From contig JAUWMW010000111.1 in the NCBI GenBank assembly GCA_030612965.1, positions 1 through 7,512 of the forward strand: a stretch of 7,512 nt of DNA. The letters are read 5' to 3'. Shown here one piece after another: positions 6,332 through 7,512 of the stretch (position 1 is its first letter; each line of letters begins with the position of its first letter). The translations under genes and the position numbers were made by a program. Source of the DNA: a bacterium. Its GTDB lineage: Bacteria; Zixibacteria; MSB-5A5; GN15; FEB-12. The notes under the pieces were generated by a model, which saw nothing but the letters and a program-made list of their open reading frames with translations, ran no database searches and was not told the DNA's origin.

Positions 6332-6447
6332 GCGCCGTTTCGTCCGGGCGGTCGTGCTCTTTGAGGACCACCAATATCGGGTCACAGCTTGGTCTGTTTA
6401 AGGGGGAGAAGGACTTTCCAATGAGAGTTGCCATAAGGAAAAAAGAC
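6332..6447. other. Convergent gap after the rightward cluster; no clear terminator for it
   Basis: I see no stable hairpin followed by a T-run on the plus strand here. A weak pairing (GGACCA at about 6363 with TGGTCT at about 6392) has a loop of some 20 bases and is unconvincing. Rightward transcripts may end at the shared hairpin at 6448-6475 or by a factor-dependent route. Confidence 0.4.
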
Positions 6448-6475
6448 AGGGACAACACCGTAAGGTGCTGTCCCT
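6439..6475 (-). terminator. Intrinsic terminator of the RRM protein gene
   Basis: On the minus strand, AGGGACA pairs with TGTCCCT (plus-strand arms 6448-6454 and 6469-6475). One mismatch is followed by a 4-bp inner stem (CACC/GGTG) and a four-base loop. After a short GTC the minus strand runs into six Ts (plus A-run 6439-6444). It lies 52 bases past the RRM stop codon. The plus strand has no T-run after the hairpin, so it is best as a leftward terminator. Confidence 0.85.
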
Positions 6476-6527
6476 AATCGTAACTTGCAGACCCGGTATT
6501 TCCTACCAGGATCCGGGCAGAAGTCTG

Positions 6528-6812
6528 TTACCAGCGGCCACCACGGCCACCGCCACCCGGCTTTTTGTCAGGGCGCGGTCGCGCTTCGTTGACATTCAAC
6601 GCGCGTCCGTTGATCTCCTGACCGTTCAAGCCACCGATGGCAGCACTCGCTGCTTCCTGGTCAGCCATCTCGACAAAGCCAAATCCTTTCGGTCTTCCAG
6701 TATCTCTGTCGGTAATAATGTTCACGCTCACCACTTCTCCGAAGCCTTGAAAGGCCTCGCGCAGTTGTTCTTCCGTCGTATCATACGACATGTTTCCGAT
6801 GTAGATTCTCAT
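6528..6812 (-). CDS. RRM-domain RNA-binding protein
   Basis: The 94-residue protein is a single RNA recognition motif plus a short tail. RNP2 is IYIGNM (3-8) and RNP1 is KGFGFVEM (42-49), with the aromatic residues that stack on RNA bases at Y4, F44 and F46. The tail is proline, lysine and glycine rich, ending GGGGRGGRW, like the glycine-rich bacterial and cyanobacterial RRM proteins. Members bind single-stranded RNA; in several bacteria they respond to cold, but the role here is inferred. ATG 6812 is chosen because GGAG (6819-6822) is 6 bases upstream; an in-frame GTG at 6824 would add four residues and overlap that site. The gene is monocistronic, with a terminator just downstream and a long upstream gap. 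Confidence 0.93.
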   Translation of the reverse strand: MRIYIGNMSYDTTEEQLREAFQGFGEVVSVNIITDRDTGRPKGFGFVEMADQEAASAAIGGLNGQEINGRALNVNEARPRPDKKPGGGGRGGRW

Positions 6813-6933
6813 TCTACACTCCACCTTCGCTTATCCTCACCTCGACGAATCAGCAACGCAAACCACGTCAGGCAGGAATAGCGCATTCAAGCGCACTATC
6901 GCGCATCGGTCCCGAGTTCCAGCTTATTCAGAC

Positions 6934-6953
6934 CTTTGTTTGGAAGAACAAAG
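6934..6953. repeat. 7-bp inverted repeat in the presumed RRM leader
   Basis: CTTTGTT (6934-6940) pairs exactly with AACAAAG (6947-6953) around the loop TGGAAG. It lies between the candidate promoter and the RRM start. It could be a leader hairpin or an operator; the stem is AT-rich and only modestly stable. Confidence 0.5.
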
Positions 6954-6993
6954 CCTCGACGAAAGCAGTGCCGGAAACCAATTCTAACTATTA

Positions 6994-7022
6994 AGTATAT
7001 CGGTTCCAGTGGAAAAAGTCCA
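6994..7022 (-). promoter_or_regulatory. Candidate sigma70-type promoter for the RRM gene
   Basis: Read leftward, TGGACT (7022-7017, 4 of 6 matches to TTGACA) is followed after exactly 17 bases by TATACT (6999-6994, 5 of 6 matches to TATAAT). Transcription would start near 6987. This is a consensus match with no experimental support. Confidence 0.4.
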
Positions 7023-7134
7023 CAACTAATTCCAACTGAAATCGCATTCGGCAAATTCCTCATACTGGTCTTGGTTAGGCGGATCAACTGCCGGAATCTT
7101 CCGACATCGTCCCTGAACCGGATGAGGCGCTGGG

Positions 7135-7512
7135 TCAATTCGCCAACTGTGGGTACCTGATGGTCATCGTCTCAATGTCTTCACCCCTGAGACCTCTGTC
7201 AACCGCATATTGGTAGGCCACGCGAGCCTGGTCATAAAACCCTGCTTCCAAATAGGCCTCAGTTGCCTGCTGGAAATAGTGATAGGTCATCTTTGTGCGT
7301 TCATGCAGTTTGGTCACATAGTCCACGGAACGGTCGGGTTGGCCGGATTTGAGGTAGCTGGAGGCCAGGCCCACCATGGCGTTCTGGTTCAAACTATCGA
7401 TGCGAAGCGATTCGTGAAAAGCATCCAGCGCGTTTTCAAGGTCGTTCATCCGCATAAGGACAGTCCCGATGTTGCTGATAGTTGAGGCGTTGTACGGATT
7501 CAGCCCGTTGGC
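7135..7512 (-). CDS. TPR-repeat protein, C-terminal part (5' end beyond the window)
   Basis: The frame is open from the right edge (7512) to a TGA at 7137-7135, giving 125 visible residues; the gene starts outside the window. At least two to three tetratricopeptide repeats can be recognised: LNPYNASTISNIGTVLMRMN with the ALDAFHESLRID helix, then NQNAMVGLASSYLKSGQPDRSVDYV, then TYHYFQQATEAYLEAGFYDQARVAYQYAV. TPRs form helical scaffolds for protein-protein contacts. The visible part shows no enzyme domain and ends RYPQLAN, so any catalytic, sorting or membrane segment would be in the missing N-terminal part. It has the same direction as the RRM gene, but a 322-base gap and a candidate promoter between them argue against tight coupling. 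An internal ATG at 7455 exists, but the repeat pattern continues upstream of it, so it is not the start. Confidence 0.85.
   Translation of the reverse strand, partial: ANGLNPYNASTISNIGTVLMRMNDLENALDAFHESLRIDSLNQNAMVGLASSYLKSGQPDRSVDYVTKLHERTKMTYHYFQQATEAYLEAGFYDQARVAYQYAVDRGLRGEDIETMTIRYPQLAN

Larger units (their letters stand above)
6813..7134. other. Gap of about 320 bases between the TPR and RRM genes; probable long RRM leader
   Basis: No convincing coding region is seen; open frames on either strand here lack ribosome binding sites and recognisable content. The gap holds a candidate leftward promoter (6994-7022), a short hairpin (6934-6953) and alternating GCGC motifs at about 6881-6904. 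No intrinsic terminator for the TPR gene is evident. If the promoter is right, the RRM mRNA has a leader of about 175 bases. Confidence 0.5.

Noticed and set aside
6363..6397. Weak hairpin after the last cluster gene as a rightward terminator
   Set aside because: The stem is only about 6 bp with a loop of some 20 bases, followed by just three Ts.
6421..6477. 18-codon rightward ORF after a GGGGAGAAGG-like sequence
   Set aside because: It ends inside the leftward terminator hairpin, its codons follow from the A-run and stem, and the purine-rich site is poorly spaced.
6465..6881. Rightward open frame of 138 codons opposite the RRM gene
   Set aside because: It is the antisense shadow of a well-supported RRM gene and has no ribosome binding site or family sequence.
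6896..7138. Leftward open frame of 80 codons between the TPR and RRM genes
   Set aside because: It would need a TTG start overlapping the TPR stop, has no ribosome binding site or recognisable domain, and covers the probable promoter and leader.

Overview
This window most likely comes from the chromosome of an uncultured Gram-negative bacterium of moderate GC content. The two-component, RRM, TPR and IS3-type genes, with clear GGAGG-type ribosome binding sites, would suit a Zixibacteria/FCB-like or deltaproteobacterial-like lineage. That placement is an impression from gene style; there is no taxonomic marker.

Layout. The left edge (1-129) is one end of an IS3-family insertion sequence reading leftward out of the window; only its terminal repeat and the first 20 codons of orfA are present. 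An almost perfect 44-base hairpin follows at 154-197. A leftward calcineurin-like metallophosphoesterase gene occupies 266-1129, preceded by a possible small ORF with a strong ribosome binding site (1086-1283). Divergent from these is a tight rightward four-gene cluster (1433-6331). Convergent with the cluster are a leftward RRM RNA-binding protein gene (6528-6812) with its own intrinsic terminator and, further right, the 3' end of a TPR-repeat protein gene (7135-7512, cut by the window edge).

The cluster is the most interesting part. It encodes, in order: a membrane histidine kinase with an extracytoplasmic dCache-like sensor; a stand-alone two-CBS-domain protein; a 677-residue protein in which a complete response-regulator receiver domain is fused in frame to an SLC13/DASS-type anion transporter; and a single-domain response regulator with a helical tail. 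Gaps are 37, 27 and 20 bases, and the last three genes each have a good ribosome binding site. Neither receiver has a DNA-binding output. The simplest reading is a phosphorylation-controlled transport system: the kinase senses an external ligand and phosphorylates the receiver on the transporter, setting its activity, while the second receiver acts as competitor, phosphate sink or connector and the CBS protein adds adenine-nucleotide (energy-state) input. Domain calls are supported by visible motifs; the control mechanism is inference.
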